From NCBI RefSeq assembly GCF_019976975.1, contig NZ_AP024630.1, forward strand, positions 3,348,001 to 3,412,000: a stretch of DNA of 64,000 bases, given 5' to 3'. The first letter of the stretch is position 1. Each line of letters opens with the position of its first letter. Positions 53,642 to 62,791 of this stretch are shown here, in pieces. A model generated the notes under the pieces. That model saw only the letters and a program-made list of their open reading frames with translations. It searched no databases and was not told the DNA's origin. The translations under genes and the position numbers were made by a program. This stretch comes from Arthrobacter sp. NtRootA1. GTDB lineage: Bacteria > Actinomycetota > Actinomycetes > Actinomycetales > Micrococcaceae.

Positions 53642-54184
53642 TCATGCTCGTCGGCGGCCGACCCAGGCCAGATGCCTGTCTGCGACCACGCTCCCCCGCC
53701 GTCGACGGCCGCGCAGGATGCCCACACGGGTGCGCCCTTCGACAAGCTGAAGTCTGAGATCCCCTGGATTAACCAGGTCCCGGTCCAGCACGATCGGCCA
53801 CCGCTTCCAGGTGCCGTGGACTTCCCAACACAGCTCCACACCCATGTGCACGCCGTACCTGCGCACGGCGATCCAGTGGTCCGGATTCTCCGCGAAATCC
53901 TCGATGGCTCCTCGGTCGGACGGTCCTGTCGGCATTTCCATGAAATCGTCGACGGGCAAGTCTTCGACCTGCCAATCGATCTGCGTGAGATCGACCTCCC
54001 CGTAGTCATTCAGGAATGAAACATTCTCAGCGTGGTCGAAGACCCATTGCTCCAGAACATCATCTGGCCAGCGAAGCTGGCTGACGCTCGGCATCTGCCG
54101 AAACTGGGCGAATCCGTACCCGCTCTCGCGGCATTGTCTAGCGAGCTGAGAGAAATCCCCAAGGCGCATGCGGCGATTGTTCAT
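53642..54184 (-). CDS. Hypothetical protein (180 aa)
   Basis: Trp/Asp-rich soluble protein (RWPDDVLEQWVFDHAENVSFLNDYGEVDLTQIDWQVEDLP) with an Arg-rich end. The acid-rich middle and DFMEMPTGPSDRG suggest a defined fold but no known family. It lies 42 bases upstream of the Mrr-like gene in the same direction, so it may be its operon partner or immunity/regulatory protein. Start is uncertain between 54184 and 54169. Confidence 0.55.
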   Translation of the reverse strand: MNNRRMRLGDFSQLARQCRESGYGFAQFRQMPSVSQLRWPDDVLEQWVFDHAENVSFLNDYGEVDLTQIDWQVEDLPVDDFMEMPTGPSDRGAIEDFAENPDHWIAVRRYGVHMGVELCWEVHGTWKRWPIVLDRDLVNPGDLRLQLVEGRTRVGILRGRRRRGSVVADRHLAWVGRRRA

Positions 54185-54596
54185 ATCGTTTCACGCATGT
54201 CAGGAGTCCAGCCGTGAACGTCACCGCTCACGGCATTCGCAGTGCCCCGGCTCTTTTGGTGCAGCGCGGCGCGATGTCCGTCGCCGCTTATCGGTGTCAT
54301 GTGGCGGTTCTCCTGGATCTCGAGTGCACGCTTCGGATGTGGTCAGCAATTGCTATAAAGGTACTGTCCGGCACCGACACAGCGTTTGAACCTTGGTGCT
54401 ACCGACTCGGAGACCGTAACCCATGGCGTAGAAGGCGACAGCGGAAGATGCTCCGACGGCGAGGCGGCCGATGCTTCATCATGGGATCCTGCGCAGGCGG
54501 CCGGACTGAAATTCACTATCCATCGATGCCTGGCTTCCTTCCCGTAAGCTGTCCCCTCGGTATGGTTCCGAGCGGCCTGGAACGTGGGCACCTGAC
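54185..54596. other. Intergenic region without a clear gene
   Basis: 412 bases between two minus-strand genes. Plus-strand frames here are shadow-like. No strong hairpin or repeat was found. It probably carries the promoter of the 53642 gene. Confidence 0.4.
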
Positions 54597-55415
54597 TCAA
54601 GCAGGCTTGAACCGGGAGGCAACCGTCTCACGCATCCTCGCCACGTCAAGGTCGCCGGCGGGCTCTTCTACAAGCACTTTGGCCAGCCGTTTCGGCCAGA
54701 GTACATGAACGCCATGGGTCGAGAATGCGCCTCCGATCAACGGCCAGTCGGCTTCAACAAAGCACAGCGCCCCGGTGACCGGAACATCCCCGACGAGGTC
54801 TCGCACGACGTCGATCTGTTTGAGCACCCCATCGACCAGTTTCGTGCAATCACGTCGGCCGACGAGGAGCTTCTCGACGCGGGGGCGAAGGATGCCACCC
54901 TCGATCTTCAGTTCAGGCCGTCCCTTGTACCGTTTGGCGTCGATGACCCAGATTCCACTGGGAGTGATGGCAATGTGGTCGATGTTGGCCTTCGATCCGG
55001 GGATGCGTCGGTCGTGAAGGACGGCCAGGCCATCGGCGGCCAGGGCATCCAGCCGAGCGCCGAGGCGTTCCTCGCCAATCGCGCCTCGATCCCAGGACTT
55101 GGTGCTTTGGCGTTCGTCAGAGAGGGTGACTGCGATGCCCCCGAATGGGCCCCACTTCTCGCGGAGCTTTTCCTCATCTTTCGCTTTGCGACGCTCATAC
55201 TCGCGTCGGGCTGACGACCCAGCTACTCCGGATACAGCCGACAACGACTTATCATCAAGTCGTTCCAGGTCGGGGGTTGTTTCCGGGGTCTCGGTGGCAC
55301 ACTCCAAGCATCGGACGGTCTTCGTCTCGCTCTCGTAGATCGCTTCCGTCCTGGCCGGAAGAGATGCACCGCACAGCCGACACGCTCCGGCGTACCGGAG
55401 CCTCATCTTCTTCAT
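54597..55415 (-). CDS. NERD-domain protein with N-terminal zinc ribbon (272 aa)
   Basis: The N-terminus has CRLCG ... VRCLEC (zinc ribbon). After a charged linker (REYERRKAKDEEKLREK), the NERD domain carries RGAIGEERLGARLDAL, VLHDRRIPGSKANIDHIAITPSGIWVIDAKRYKG, which holds the PD-(D/E)XK-like Asp and Asp-x-Lys residues. The remainder has hydrophobic strands (PVTGALCFVEADWPL). NERD proteins are predicted nucleases of accessory and stress-related loci. Start ATG 55415 is plausible; no strong ribosome binding site. Confidence 0.75.
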   Translation of the reverse strand: MKKMRLRYAGACRLCGASLPARTEAIYESETKTVRCLECATETPETTPDLERLDDKSLSAVSGVAGSSARREYERRKAKDEEKLREKWGPFGGIAVTLSDERQSTKSWDRGAIGEERLGARLDALAADGLAVLHDRRIPGSKANIDHIAITPSGIWVIDAKRYKGRPELKIEGGILRPRVEKLLVGRRDCTKLVDGVLKQIDVVRDLVGDVPVTGALCFVEADWPLIGGAFSTHGVHVLWPKRLAKVLVEEPAGDLDVARMRETVASRFKPA

Positions 55416-55618
55416 GAGGACACAGGGTGGAGCATCGACACGGACCCAATCTGCTTGTAGATCACGGCGGTTAAACCGCGGATACGTTTACCATGGCTCA
55501 ATCCTCGCCCACGGCAACGTCCAGACCTTGCAAACTTGCCCCAGGATCTTAGTGGAAATCTCGCACCGCCGGCCTTCCGGCCAGCTGTGATGACCTCGGG
55601 CGAACGGCCCGTAGGTCA

Positions 55619-55903
55619 CTATGTTGTCTGCTGGCTGTCTGTATCCGGGAATTCACGGAGTGTGGCCGCTATGGCCCTGACTGCCGCCGGGTCCTCGGTC
55701 CAGTGCCGGGCCGTACGTGTACAGGCGTGGAAGTTTGTCACTTTCGATGCTTTGGCAGCCTCAGTTAGTTCTGCCCACGCTTCCCGCAGTTCCGCTTGGA
55801 GCTCCGGTGACATGGGCGCGCCCGGGACACGTTCCGCCGCCACGACTGGAGTTATGGGTGCCGCGGTTGCGCCTCTTCGCCGAAAAAGACTTCTAAGACC
55901 CAT
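55619..55903 (-). CDS. Hypothetical small protein (94 aa)
   Basis: ATG 55903 has a strong AAAGGGGGAA. Basic N-terminus (MGLRSLFRRRGATAAP), then an amphipathic helical region (ELQAELREAWAELTEAAKASK) and a short tail. Upstream open frame is shadow. No family recognised. Confidence 0.55.
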   Translation of the reverse strand: MGLRSLFRRRGATAAPITPVVAAERVPGAPMSPELQAELREAWAELTEAAKASKVTNFHACTRTARHWTEDPAAVRAIAATLREFPDTDSQQTT

Positions 55904-56166
55904 TTCTGTTCCCCCTTTCCCCTCTGCCCAGAGTATCAATGTCCCCCCAATGCGTCCGGGACACTGCGACCGAGCGCCGAGCCCCCGGTCGCGCGGATAG
56001 CAGCAGCTGAATAGTGCACTCTTCCGTGCGGCGGGCGGCGTTTCCAACGCCGGAAACAACCCCTATCCATGCCCCAGGAAACGAGAAGAACAACAACTTG
56101 TTGCTCCTTCGTTTGACCCCTTAGTCCAGTCGATATTCAATGCGCGCCGCTGTAGCGTGGAGTGCT

Positions 56167-56203
56167 GAAGGCCTGCCGGTCCCCCATCGGTGGGCCTTCT
56201 TTT
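56167..56203 (+). terminator. Hairpin with T-tract
   Basis: GAAGGCC (56167-56173) pairs with GGCCTTC (56193-56199) followed by TTTTT. Oriented for a plus-strand transcript, although no plus-strand gene precedes it closely. Confidence 0.6.
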
Positions 56204-56289
56204 TCCCTCGCTGCGGGGGACGATGGGCAAATTCTTGGCCGAAGTCGCCCCTGAAGTCGCTAAGAGACTGACGAAGCAACCGCTGGATA

Positions 56290-56691
56290 TCAGTCCGCAA
56301 GGGTACGGAGCTTGGCGGCACTGAATTCCTCGTCAGAGAGTGCACCCTTCGCATGGAGTTCTGCAAGGAGAGCCAGTTCTGCCGCCAAGGACCTTCTGCC
56401 CCGCACGTTGCCAAGCAACATCCGATGCCCGCCCATGCGGGCGTGGGCTGCCGCTGGTTCCTGCGTCTGCCGTCGTGATGAACCTTCGATGGCAAATGCG
56501 ATGAGTAGGGTTATTGCCAGGACGCCTAGCCCGATTCCCAAGGGGGCTCGGAACGGCTCCGTTGCGTTTGCCACGACGGCAATAACCACCGCAGCAACTG
56601 CACCCGTCCCAGCTATCCGGAGCCACCCTCGACTGAGGCTGAACGCGAATATGTAATGGCCTGGTTCGGTCGGTACTGCATGTTGGTTCAT
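56290..56691 (-). CDS. Membrane protein with C-terminal SHOCT domain (133 aa)
   Basis: Two membrane helices (about residues 25-43 and 50-68) and a charged linker. The C-terminal AAELALLAELHAKGALSDEEFSAAKLRTLAD is a classic SHOCT (short C-terminal) motif of about 30 residues. SHOCT domains help oligomerisation in many actinobacterial membrane proteins. Start ATG 56691 lacks a strong ribosome binding site. Confidence 0.7.
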   Translation of the reverse strand: MNQHAVPTEPGHYIFAFSLSRGWLRIAGTGAVAAVVIAVVANATEPFRAPLGIGLGVLAITLLIAFAIEGSSRRQTQEPAAAHARMGGHRMLLGNVRGRRSLAAELALLAELHAKGALSDEEFSAAKLRTLAD

Positions 56692-56706
56692 CTGCCGAGG
56701 ATAGCC

Positions 56707-56862
56707 CTACGAATACTCATAGAACATCCCTGATGTGAACGCGATGAACTGTCGATCGCTGAACTCGTCATAGGCGTCCTTGGTCCGCTTCCCGTTCCCA
56801 TCGGGGGTGTAGTCCTTGCGACCCTTCCCAAAATACGAAGGCAAGATCGCGTCGTTGTGGAT
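56707..56862 (-). pseudogene. Coding-like extension in frame after the stop of the next gene
   Basis: Directly after the TGA at 56863-56865 the same frame stays open for 51 codons, translating to a well-formed sequence (ILPSYFGKGRKDYTPDGNG ... FIAFTSGMFYEYS) before a TAG at 56707. It has no start of its own. It may be the remaining C-terminus of a disrupted gene, or an extension made by readthrough. Confidence 0.4.
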
Positions 56863-57777
56863 TCAAGCGTTGTCGGGGTTGTCGAGTTGCTTGCGCAGCC
56901 GCTGGACTTCAGCCTCCGCCGCGGCGAGTCGAGCCTCGATCTTCTCCCGATCGAGGTTCGTCGACGGGCGCGGTGCCGGCCTCGTCCTCGTAACGAGCCA
57001 GCCGATCCGCTGATAGCCAGTGATCCGCCGCACCTGCGTACAGGTGAAGCAGTCCCTCTCGGGCTCGGGGCGCGGCCAGCGCAGATCGATCATCTTCCGG
57101 ATGTGGTCTCGCTCGAAACCCTTTTCAGGCCATCCAGGATTATCCGCTGCCGCCCAGCTTTCCTCGAAATCACGGCGGATTTCCACGATGCGCTCCTCGG
57201 ACACCAGCTTGGGCCCGTCCTCGAGCTTCCAATCCACATCAGTGCAGACTTGCTCATAGTGCCCGCAGGAGAGCTTGACCCGCCAGAACGCCGACGAGTG
57301 TGGCTTGGGTTTCCGGATCTTCGCCCAGTCCTCGGCGTCCATCCAGTCGTATTCCGGCTCCACAGGGTCCGCCGGGAACTCCATGACCTTGCGATCGACC
57401 CACTCGACGATGTCCCGATACGGCTTCTGAGCAGGTCCGTGGTTGGTCGGGCACCAGTACTCGTCGGCGGGAAACCGGCCTCGGGTGAAGCGGTCGAGGT
57501 AGCGGCGATCGTCCGGATACTTATCCTCGCCGTGCGTGTAGACCTCGTGCGTACATCCGCACTCCAACTGGACGCGCCAGCGAAACATGTTCTTGGCTTC
57601 CGGGACGAAGAGCGGCCAGAATACCGGGTCGTACTGCTGACGCAACTGGGCGACACCCTCCTCGAACTCCCGGAGGGCCTGCTTCTGGGGCCGTGCCCGC
57701 CCCGGTACCCGCGTCAGCAGTCTCCCAGGCTCAGGAGTCTGGTCATCGGGAACAGTGTCAGTCTCGGCCGCGCTCAT
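56863..57777 (-). CDS. Hypothetical protein with repeated Cys/His motifs (304 aa)
   Basis: ATG 57777 has GAGGATC. The protein has two related blocks: RVQLECGCTHEVYTHG ... EYWCPTNH, and RVKLSCGHYEQVCTDV ... DCFTCTQVR, each with Cys/His pairs like a zinc-ribbon module. The C-terminus is a coiled coil (IEARLAAAEAEVQRLRKQL). A decayed partial copy lies at 62792-63038. Role unknown; probably a nucleic-acid-binding accessory protein. An open upstream frame is shadow. Confidence 0.6.
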   Translation of the reverse strand: MSAAETDTVPDDQTPEPGRLLTRVPGRARPQKQALREFEEGVAQLRQQYDPVFWPLFVPEAKNMFRWRVQLECGCTHEVYTHGEDKYPDDRRYLDRFTRGRFPADEYWCPTNHGPAQKPYRDIVEWVDRKVMEFPADPVEPEYDWMDAEDWAKIRKPKPHSSAFWRVKLSCGHYEQVCTDVDWKLEDGPKLVSEERIVEIRRDFEESWAAADNPGWPEKGFERDHIRKMIDLRWPRPEPERDCFTCTQVRRITGYQRIGWLVTRTRPAPRPSTNLDREKIEARLAAAEAEVQRLRKQLDNPDNA

Positions 57778-57940
57778 TCTTTGATCCTCGCCCAGAGCAC
57801 CGGACAAATCGAGGGAACGCGCCGGGGACACCAACGGGAAGAGCGCGGGCTTGAAAGCGATACATTGCTCAAGTCCATAGGTCCATGATCGTCGGGACAC
57901 GTGGACGCCGGCGATCGCCAGGCGCGCTGTTTCCCTCCGC

Positions 57941-58411
57941 TCACTTGGGATCGACGAGGCCCTGCAATGCCTGCGCGATAGCTCTACCCAGCGCCGCGTG
58001 TGTGCGCCGGATCCAGGCGGTTGCCTCTTGAGCATCCGCATCCTCGGTTCCTAAGAACTCGAGAAGCTTGGGATTGTCGTACGCCGGCTGGTAGTGGAAG
58101 ATCTGGTTGCGAAAACGACGCAGATCGTCGACACGGTCATCTCCAAGGAGCGCATCAACCTCCGAATCGGAGATCCCTGTAGCGCGCCATCCTTCGATTA
58201 CAACGTACACAGTTGCGTACCAGAGACTGAGTGCGATCGAGTCGTCCATCGAAGAGGCGAAGTCGACCCCGGCTGGCGATTGCTCTCGATTTGTCCGGCG
58301 CATGAACACATCGCGCGCAAAATCAGCATTGAGAAAGTACTTGTGCAATGCCATTACCCGGAAGAATTGCTCCTTCTCGGCATCGAGGGTATCGACCATG
58401 GGCTCAACCAT
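57941..58411 (-). CDS. HEPN-like protein (about 156 aa)
   Basis: Helical protein with RRFRNQIFHYQPAY, which fits the HEPN RNase motif (Arg-Asn-x3-His), preceded by SLWYATVYVVIEGWRATG, typical of the first helices of HEPN and abortive-infection proteins. ATG 58411 (or 58399) has no strong ribosome binding site. It is divergent from an AbiV-like gene starting 76 bases away, so they may share control as a defence pair. Confidence 0.6.
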   Translation of the reverse strand: MVEPMVDTLDAEKEQFFRVMALHKYFLNADFARDVFMRRTNREQSPAGVDFASSMDDSIALSLWYATVYVVIEGWRATGISDSEVDALLGDDRVDDLRRFRNQIFHYQPAYDNPKLLEFLGTEDADAQEATAWIRRTHAALGRAIAQALQGLVDPK

Positions 58412-58486
58412 ACGTGCCAATCTGCGGCAGTGAGTGCTGCTAATCGGCGAGGCGTCAGCATCGCCGGGGTGTGCTCGTGCACGAGA

Positions 58487-59197
58487 ATGAATTGCATGGA
58501 GATGACCCCGAGCACAGCCCGCGAGTTTTGGAAGGCCCTGATGGACAACGCCACCGGCTTGATCGCCGACGCACATGCCCTGCTTGAACGCGAGTCATTC
58601 GGCCGAGCTCGATCACTCACTGTCCTTGCCCAGGAGGAACTGGGCAAAGCCCTGTGGATCTACGAGACCTTTGAAAGGTCCTGGAACACGGGCGCTGAGG
58701 CACCAAAGGAAGTAGCGAAGCTGAAAACCCACGGGCGTCACCACGCGACCAAATACATGGACGCCTTCGTCTTCGGTCAGGACCTCGCAGCATTCTGGGG
58801 CGACTACGACTGCATCGAGTCTCCAGAGGAGGACTCACAGGACGGCTGGGAAGCCTTCTTTGCTGAGAGGAAGAGCAAGGCCACAGCAGCGGGACAGCGC
58901 GCCAACGACGAGAAGATGGCGGGCTTCTACGTGGACATGGATGGGACCGGCGAGACTGTCCTCTCCCCCACTGACATAACCTCCGGGAACATCGCCGAGG
59001 ACCTGCAGACCGCAGCTCAGGTTATCGAGATGTTGCTCATCAAAGACCACAGCCGGATGAAGTTCTACGCGGCGACGCCGTACGACAGCACTCACGAGCA
59101 GCAGCATCGACTGCTGCCCATCTCCCACCCCGACGACTGGGCTACCGCGCCAGAAGAGTTCAAACGCGGCGATTACTGGATGGATCCCGAGGCGTAG
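58487..59197 (+). CDS. AbiV-family abortive infection protein (HEPN-like)
   Basis: FWKALMDNATGLIADAHALLERESFGRARSLTVLAQEELGKALW matches the AbiV family signature (F..AL.DNA..LL.DA.LLLE...YARA..LAVLA.EELGKA). The rest is helical with polar stretches (DQHRLL; DDWATAPEEFKRGDYW). AbiV binds the phage SaV protein and stops phage translation in lactococci; here its target is unknown. Start is uncertain: 58487, 58496 or 58502 are possible. Confidence 0.75.
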   Translation: MNCMEMTPSTAREFWKALMDNATGLIADAHALLERESFGRARSLTVLAQEELGKALWIYETFERSWNTGAEAPKEVAKLKTHGRHHATKYMDAFVFGQDLAAFWGDYDCIESPEEDSQDGWEAFFAERKSKATAAGQRANDEKMAGFYVDMDGTGETVLSPTDITSGNIAEDLQTAAQVIEMLLIKDHSRMKFYAATPYDSTHEQQHRLLPISHPDDWATAPEEFKRGDYWMDPEA

Positions 59198-59640
59198 GAA
59201 GCCGACGCAACGCATTCATACTTAAGGACATGGACCCGGAGGAGTGCGAATAACGGCATGAAGAGTGATACTGCAACCGCTGCAATACCAGGCGAAAGGG
59301 TGCGATCATCACATGAACATCAAGTTCGGCTTCAGACGGCGGAGCTAACCACTCTCCTCGACCACGCCGTCAGAGCAATAGGGAACATGACTGCCGGACC
59401 GACCATGGCGATGGGCGGAGGGGCTTCTCGATGGAGCCGGGCAATCCGATGCTGGACGACCAGGTCCTGCCGCTCGCCGCGACGCCCTCGTGCTTGTCCA
59501 GACGGGCAGCGGCCAGGGAGTGCTCAGCCGCGCGATTGCCCATATCCCGGGCTGTCGGGTCGACTTTGAAGCTCTCCCAATGCAGGATCCTCTACTGGTG
59601 CCGCATTATTTAGGCTGCGATGACCTAAATGTTACGAGAC
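59198..59640. other. Intergenic region, possible decayed gene
   Basis: A frame at 59490-59693 (LVQTGSGQGVLSRAIAHIPGC) looks weakly protein-like but runs into the terminator. No start signals support it. No other gene or repeat was seen in this 440-base stretch. Confidence 0.35.
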
Positions 59641-59676
59641 GTCCGCCTCCGCCCCTTGTGCGTGACGGAGGCGGAC
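59641..59676. terminator. Terminator of the sigma-factor operon
   Basis: GTCCGCCTCCG (59641-59651) pairs exactly with 59666-59676. It lies just past the stop of the 59690 minus-strand gene. Confidence 0.75.
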
Positions 59677-59689
59677 ATCTGCAGTGCAA

Positions 59690-60724
59690 CTAGGGAGCGT
59701 TGTTTGAGACTGTGGTTTCTACCGTTGTCCATGCGGTCGTCGTTCCGGCTGGCATCGTGCCTCGTGGTTCGGTGAGGACTTGCCGCTCCCCAATGGGAAG
59801 CCCGTTTTGGGGATCGATGATGATGTCTTGCCGGAAATGAGAGGAATTTTCTACACGGCCTATGGCTATGCCCTTGCGGCCGTCGAGGGTTGCTTGTTCA
59901 TCGGTGACCGTCACTCCTGGGATCAGCGCAGCTGCCTTGTACAGCGCGGCGCGGAGATCGCCGGGAACGACTCCAGTGCGGAGCAGATCGGCGATGAAGA
60001 CTAGTGCTTCACCGTCAACTGACTGACCCTTTCCCGAGGTTTTTTTATAGATGTCATCCAGAAGCATTCGGGGATCCCTGGACAGGGAGTCAAGGTAGCT
60101 GAGAGAAGGGAATGTGGAATCGCTTCCTGGCCCGTAGAAGGCTCCGTTCGCCCCGCGCAGGACGTATGCCTTCGGGCCGCCAGGTTGAGTGCGTTCTACA
60201 TACGCCTTCGACACGTCATCAAAGAATGTCGTGGGGATCCGGCCTGAGCGTTCCCATACCCATTCCTGGTTCCTGTCGGCCGGGATATACATGGTCTGCT
60301 TTTCCGTATCCAGCCACTGATATTCTTCTCGGTTTTCGTCCACTGCGGCCGAGGCCCACAGGTTGGTGCTTTGAATCTTCAGGTACTGTCCGGGGGTTAC
60401 AACGGGGTCAGCTGTTCGGATGGTTGTTGCCGCTGCCTTGTTCAGAACTTCGGCGGCTTGGGCGCTAGCTCCAGGGCCAGTCGGCTTGATTACGTCCGCG
60501 ACCACCATTCCGCCTACGAGCAAAGCGGCAGCGGCCGAAGCGAAGAGTATGCGGCGCTTGAACCGGATGGGCGTAACAGTGGCCGCTGCGGGTGCGACAG
60601 CTGTGGGAGCAGCAGAGGCCTGGCTGATTTTGTCCATGACTTTATTGCGCCCGCGCGCCAGAGCGGCCTGCGGCGGGGTGCCGATGTCGTTACGCATTTC
60701 GCGGAGCAGCTGCAAGTCGTCCAT
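59690..60724 (-). CDS. CU044_5270-like membrane protein, ECF partner (344 aa)
   Basis: N-terminal cytosolic segment (LQLLREMRNDIGTPPQAALARGRNKVMDKI), one membrane helix (ILFASAAAALLVGGMVVADVI), and an extracytoplasmic beta-rich domain (YLKIQSTNLWASAAVDENREEYQWLDTEKQTMYIPADRN). This is the layout of CU044_5270-type actinobacterial proteins next to ECF sigma factors, which may act as their anti-sigma factors. ATG 60724 has CGGAGAAC. Overlaps the sigma gene by 35 bases. Confidence 0.7.
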   Translation of the reverse strand: MDDLQLLREMRNDIGTPPQAALARGRNKVMDKISQASAAPTAVAPAAATVTPIRFKRRILFASAAAALLVGGMVVADVIKPTGPGASAQAAEVLNKAAATTIRTADPVVTPGQYLKIQSTNLWASAAVDENREEYQWLDTEKQTMYIPADRNQEWVWERSGRIPTTFFDDVSKAYVERTQPGGPKAYVLRGANGAFYGPGSDSTFPSLSYLDSLSRDPRMLLDDIYKKTSGKGQSVDGEALVFIADLLRTGVVPGDLRAALYKAAALIPGVTVTDEQATLDGRKGIAIGRVENSSHFRQDIIIDPQNGLPIGERQVLTEPRGTMPAGTTTAWTTVETTVSNNAP

Positions 60725-61286
60725 GGTCGTTCTCCGTTTCATCAAGTATTTCGAGGTTCAGCTCGGTCCGAAGGGTCCTACGAGCACGGTTCAAGCGGGA
60801 GCGGACGGTCCCCACAGGGACATCCATAGCCAAGGCGATGCCTTCATAGGTCAAGTCGGCCCAGGCGTAGAGCAACAGCGTCTCCCGGTCGATAGCAGCC
60901 ATAGACTTCAGGGCACCAACAATGCGTCCGGACGCCACTACAGCGTCAACCCGCGCAGCGATACGCTCCGTATCATCTGCGACAGAGTCTTTTAGGGCTG
61001 CTTTTGCGGCCGCTTTAAGGACCTTGGTTTCAGCGCGGTGGTGTCGCCGCAGGAGATTGGTGGCAATGCCAAAAAGCCAAGGCCGGGCATCCTCCCTGTC
61101 CGGGTCGTAGGATTCCAGTTGCTCCCAAGCAACCAGGAAAGTCTCGGACGTAACGTCGTCGGCAACGAATTCGCCGGCCCGTCTCGCGGCGAATCTGTAG
61201 ATGCTTGAGGCGTGTCTGTCGTATAGCTCCCCGAAAGCTGCGGGGCTGTCGCGTGACCGCCTGATGATGTCGTTGTCTGTGCTCAC
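60690..61286 (-). CDS. ECF-type RNA polymerase sigma factor
   Basis: A 198-aa sigma factor with region 2 (AFGELYDRHASSIYRFAARRAGEFVADDVTSETFLVAWEQ) and region 4 (IDRETLLLYAWADLTYEGIALAMDVPVGTVRSRLNRARRTLR). A short linker lies between. It probably directs transcription of its own operon and envelope or stress genes. The start of its membrane partner lies inside its 3' end. Confidence 0.88.
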   Translation of the reverse strand: MSTDNDIIRRSRDSPAAFGELYDRHASSIYRFAARRAGEFVADDVTSETFLVAWEQLESYDPDREDARPWLFGIATNLLRRHHRAETKVLKAAAKAALKDSVADDTERIAARVDAVVASGRIVGALKSMAAIDRETLLLYAWADLTYEGIALAMDVPVGTVRSRLNRARRTLRTELNLEILDETENDHGRLAAAPRNA

Positions 61287-61628
61287 ACTATGTATTGCCC
61301 GTTGGCCGGAAAAGGGTTCACGGGGTTGCTTCCCCTTGCGATAGCTCCCCTACCGAAGCGTACAGCTGGCCAACGCGCGTTCTACCTTTCCCAGTAGTCG
61401 GGCTGCGTGGGCGGCACGGTCTTACCTGCTCGGGGATCCTCTTAAGGCCCTACGGCTGGCCGCTACCGTGGCCATACGTCCAGCCGGACTGCAAAGCAGG
61501 CGCTTCCTCGGGCTGTAGCCAGCAGTGGCCGCGCACCGCACCTACCTGCAGTCGTCATCCTCAACTCCCATAGATAGGTCTTGCCGTCGCCAGCGCTTCC
61601 TGGCCCTGCCTGTGGCAGGATGCCAGAC
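61287..61628. other. Intergenic region between divergent units
   Basis: 342 bases between the ECF gene and the DUF4238 gene. It should hold both promoters; I see no gene and no clear hairpin. Confidence 0.4.
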
Positions 61629-62699
61629 ATGACCGGCAAGGGCAATACCGCAAAGCTTCACCATTACGTGCCCCAGGGATACCTTCGGGGATTCGCTTCC
61701 GAAAAGGGGCGAATCGTTGCTGTGCCCCTCGATCGCTCCCGGAAATCGTTCACCTCATCAGTTAAGAACGTGGCAGCGCAAACACACTTTCACACGTTAG
61801 ACGACCTAGAGGAACCTGACGAGTTCGAGAAGGCGTTGAGTGGCATGGAGGGGGAAGCCATCAGCATCATCGGGAAGCTCGAAGGGAACGAGTTCCCTCT
61901 ATCAGAAAGCGACCGGTGGACATTCTCCTACTACATGGCCCTTCAGAGCGTGCGCGGACCGGACACTCGCAAGACCATGGAACATCTTCGGGCTAAGTTC
62001 ATCCGCGTCGAGATCGGTGCCGGCGGGCGTAAGAACGTTGGTAACTGGGCCAGGAAGAATCTGGGATTCGATCCGTCCCCGGAACAGGCAGATCGGATCT
62101 GGGCCGAAGCTACTCAGCCTGGCGGCCCGCCGATCAGCTTCTCAAACATTGCACACATTCAGCACATGGTAGATACGGCCGAAAAGTTGACGCCCTACTT
62201 CGCAACCAGACCGTGGAGCCTGGTGCAATTTGAGCAACGTTCCCTCATCACCTCGGACGCCCCGGTGAATCTGATCCCCAATCCAAAGGATGAGCCGTCG
62301 GAAGGTGTGGGTTTCATGACGGCATGGGGCATTACGTTTCCCCTCACACGGAAGCTCGGGTTACTCATGAGCGATCCGATGGTCATGGTTGACGGCCTCG
62401 AATCAGACGATCCGCGTGTTCAGAAGATCAGAGGTGCTGTTCTCCGAGGGGAGGCCGACAGAATACAAAGGGGCACAACAGCCATGGAGAAGCTCTTCAA
62501 CGAGCATTTGGCGCACTCCGCGAAGGAATATGTTTACCACCATCCCGAAGACGCGAAGTTTGTCCCGGATGGCCTCCCCGGGCCGAACCTCATCAACATG
62601 ACTGCAGGTGGATTCATGGACGCGGAGTTCGATGGCGGACCGTGGTTCGGGAAGTTGGAAACGCCGGAAGTTAGGGATGAAGACTTCGACAGGACGTGA
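61629..62699 (+). CDS. DUF4238 family protein (356 aa)
   Basis: KLHHYVPQGYLRGFASEKGRIVAVPLDR is the signature of DUF4238 (HHYVPxxYLRxFA). The middle has TFSYYMALQSVRGPDTRKTM and the later SLITSDAPVNLIPNP matches the conserved core of the family. DUF4238 proteins are unknown in function and are often found in defence islands. ATG 61629 is preferred; 61620 is possible. Confidence 0.8.
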   Translation: MTGKGNTAKLHHYVPQGYLRGFASEKGRIVAVPLDRSRKSFTSSVKNVAAQTHFHTLDDLEEPDEFEKALSGMEGEAISIIGKLEGNEFPLSESDRWTFSYYMALQSVRGPDTRKTMEHLRAKFIRVEIGAGGRKNVGNWARKNLGFDPSPEQADRIWAEATQPGGPPISFSNIAHIQHMVDTAEKLTPYFATRPWSLVQFEQRSLITSDAPVNLIPNPKDEPSEGVGFMTAWGITFPLTRKLGLLMSDPMVMVDGLESDDPRVQKIRGAVLRGEADRIQRGTTAMEKLFNEHLAHSAKEYVYHHPEDAKFVPDGLPGPNLINMTAGGFMDAEFDGGPWFGKLETPEVRDEDFDRT

Positions 62700-62791
62700 G
62701 TACCCGATGCGTTCTTTCATGGTCCGCTTCTTGCCTTTCGGACAGAAAGAGCGCGGAAAGCCGCGCACGCGTCAGCGCGCCGAAGAACAGC

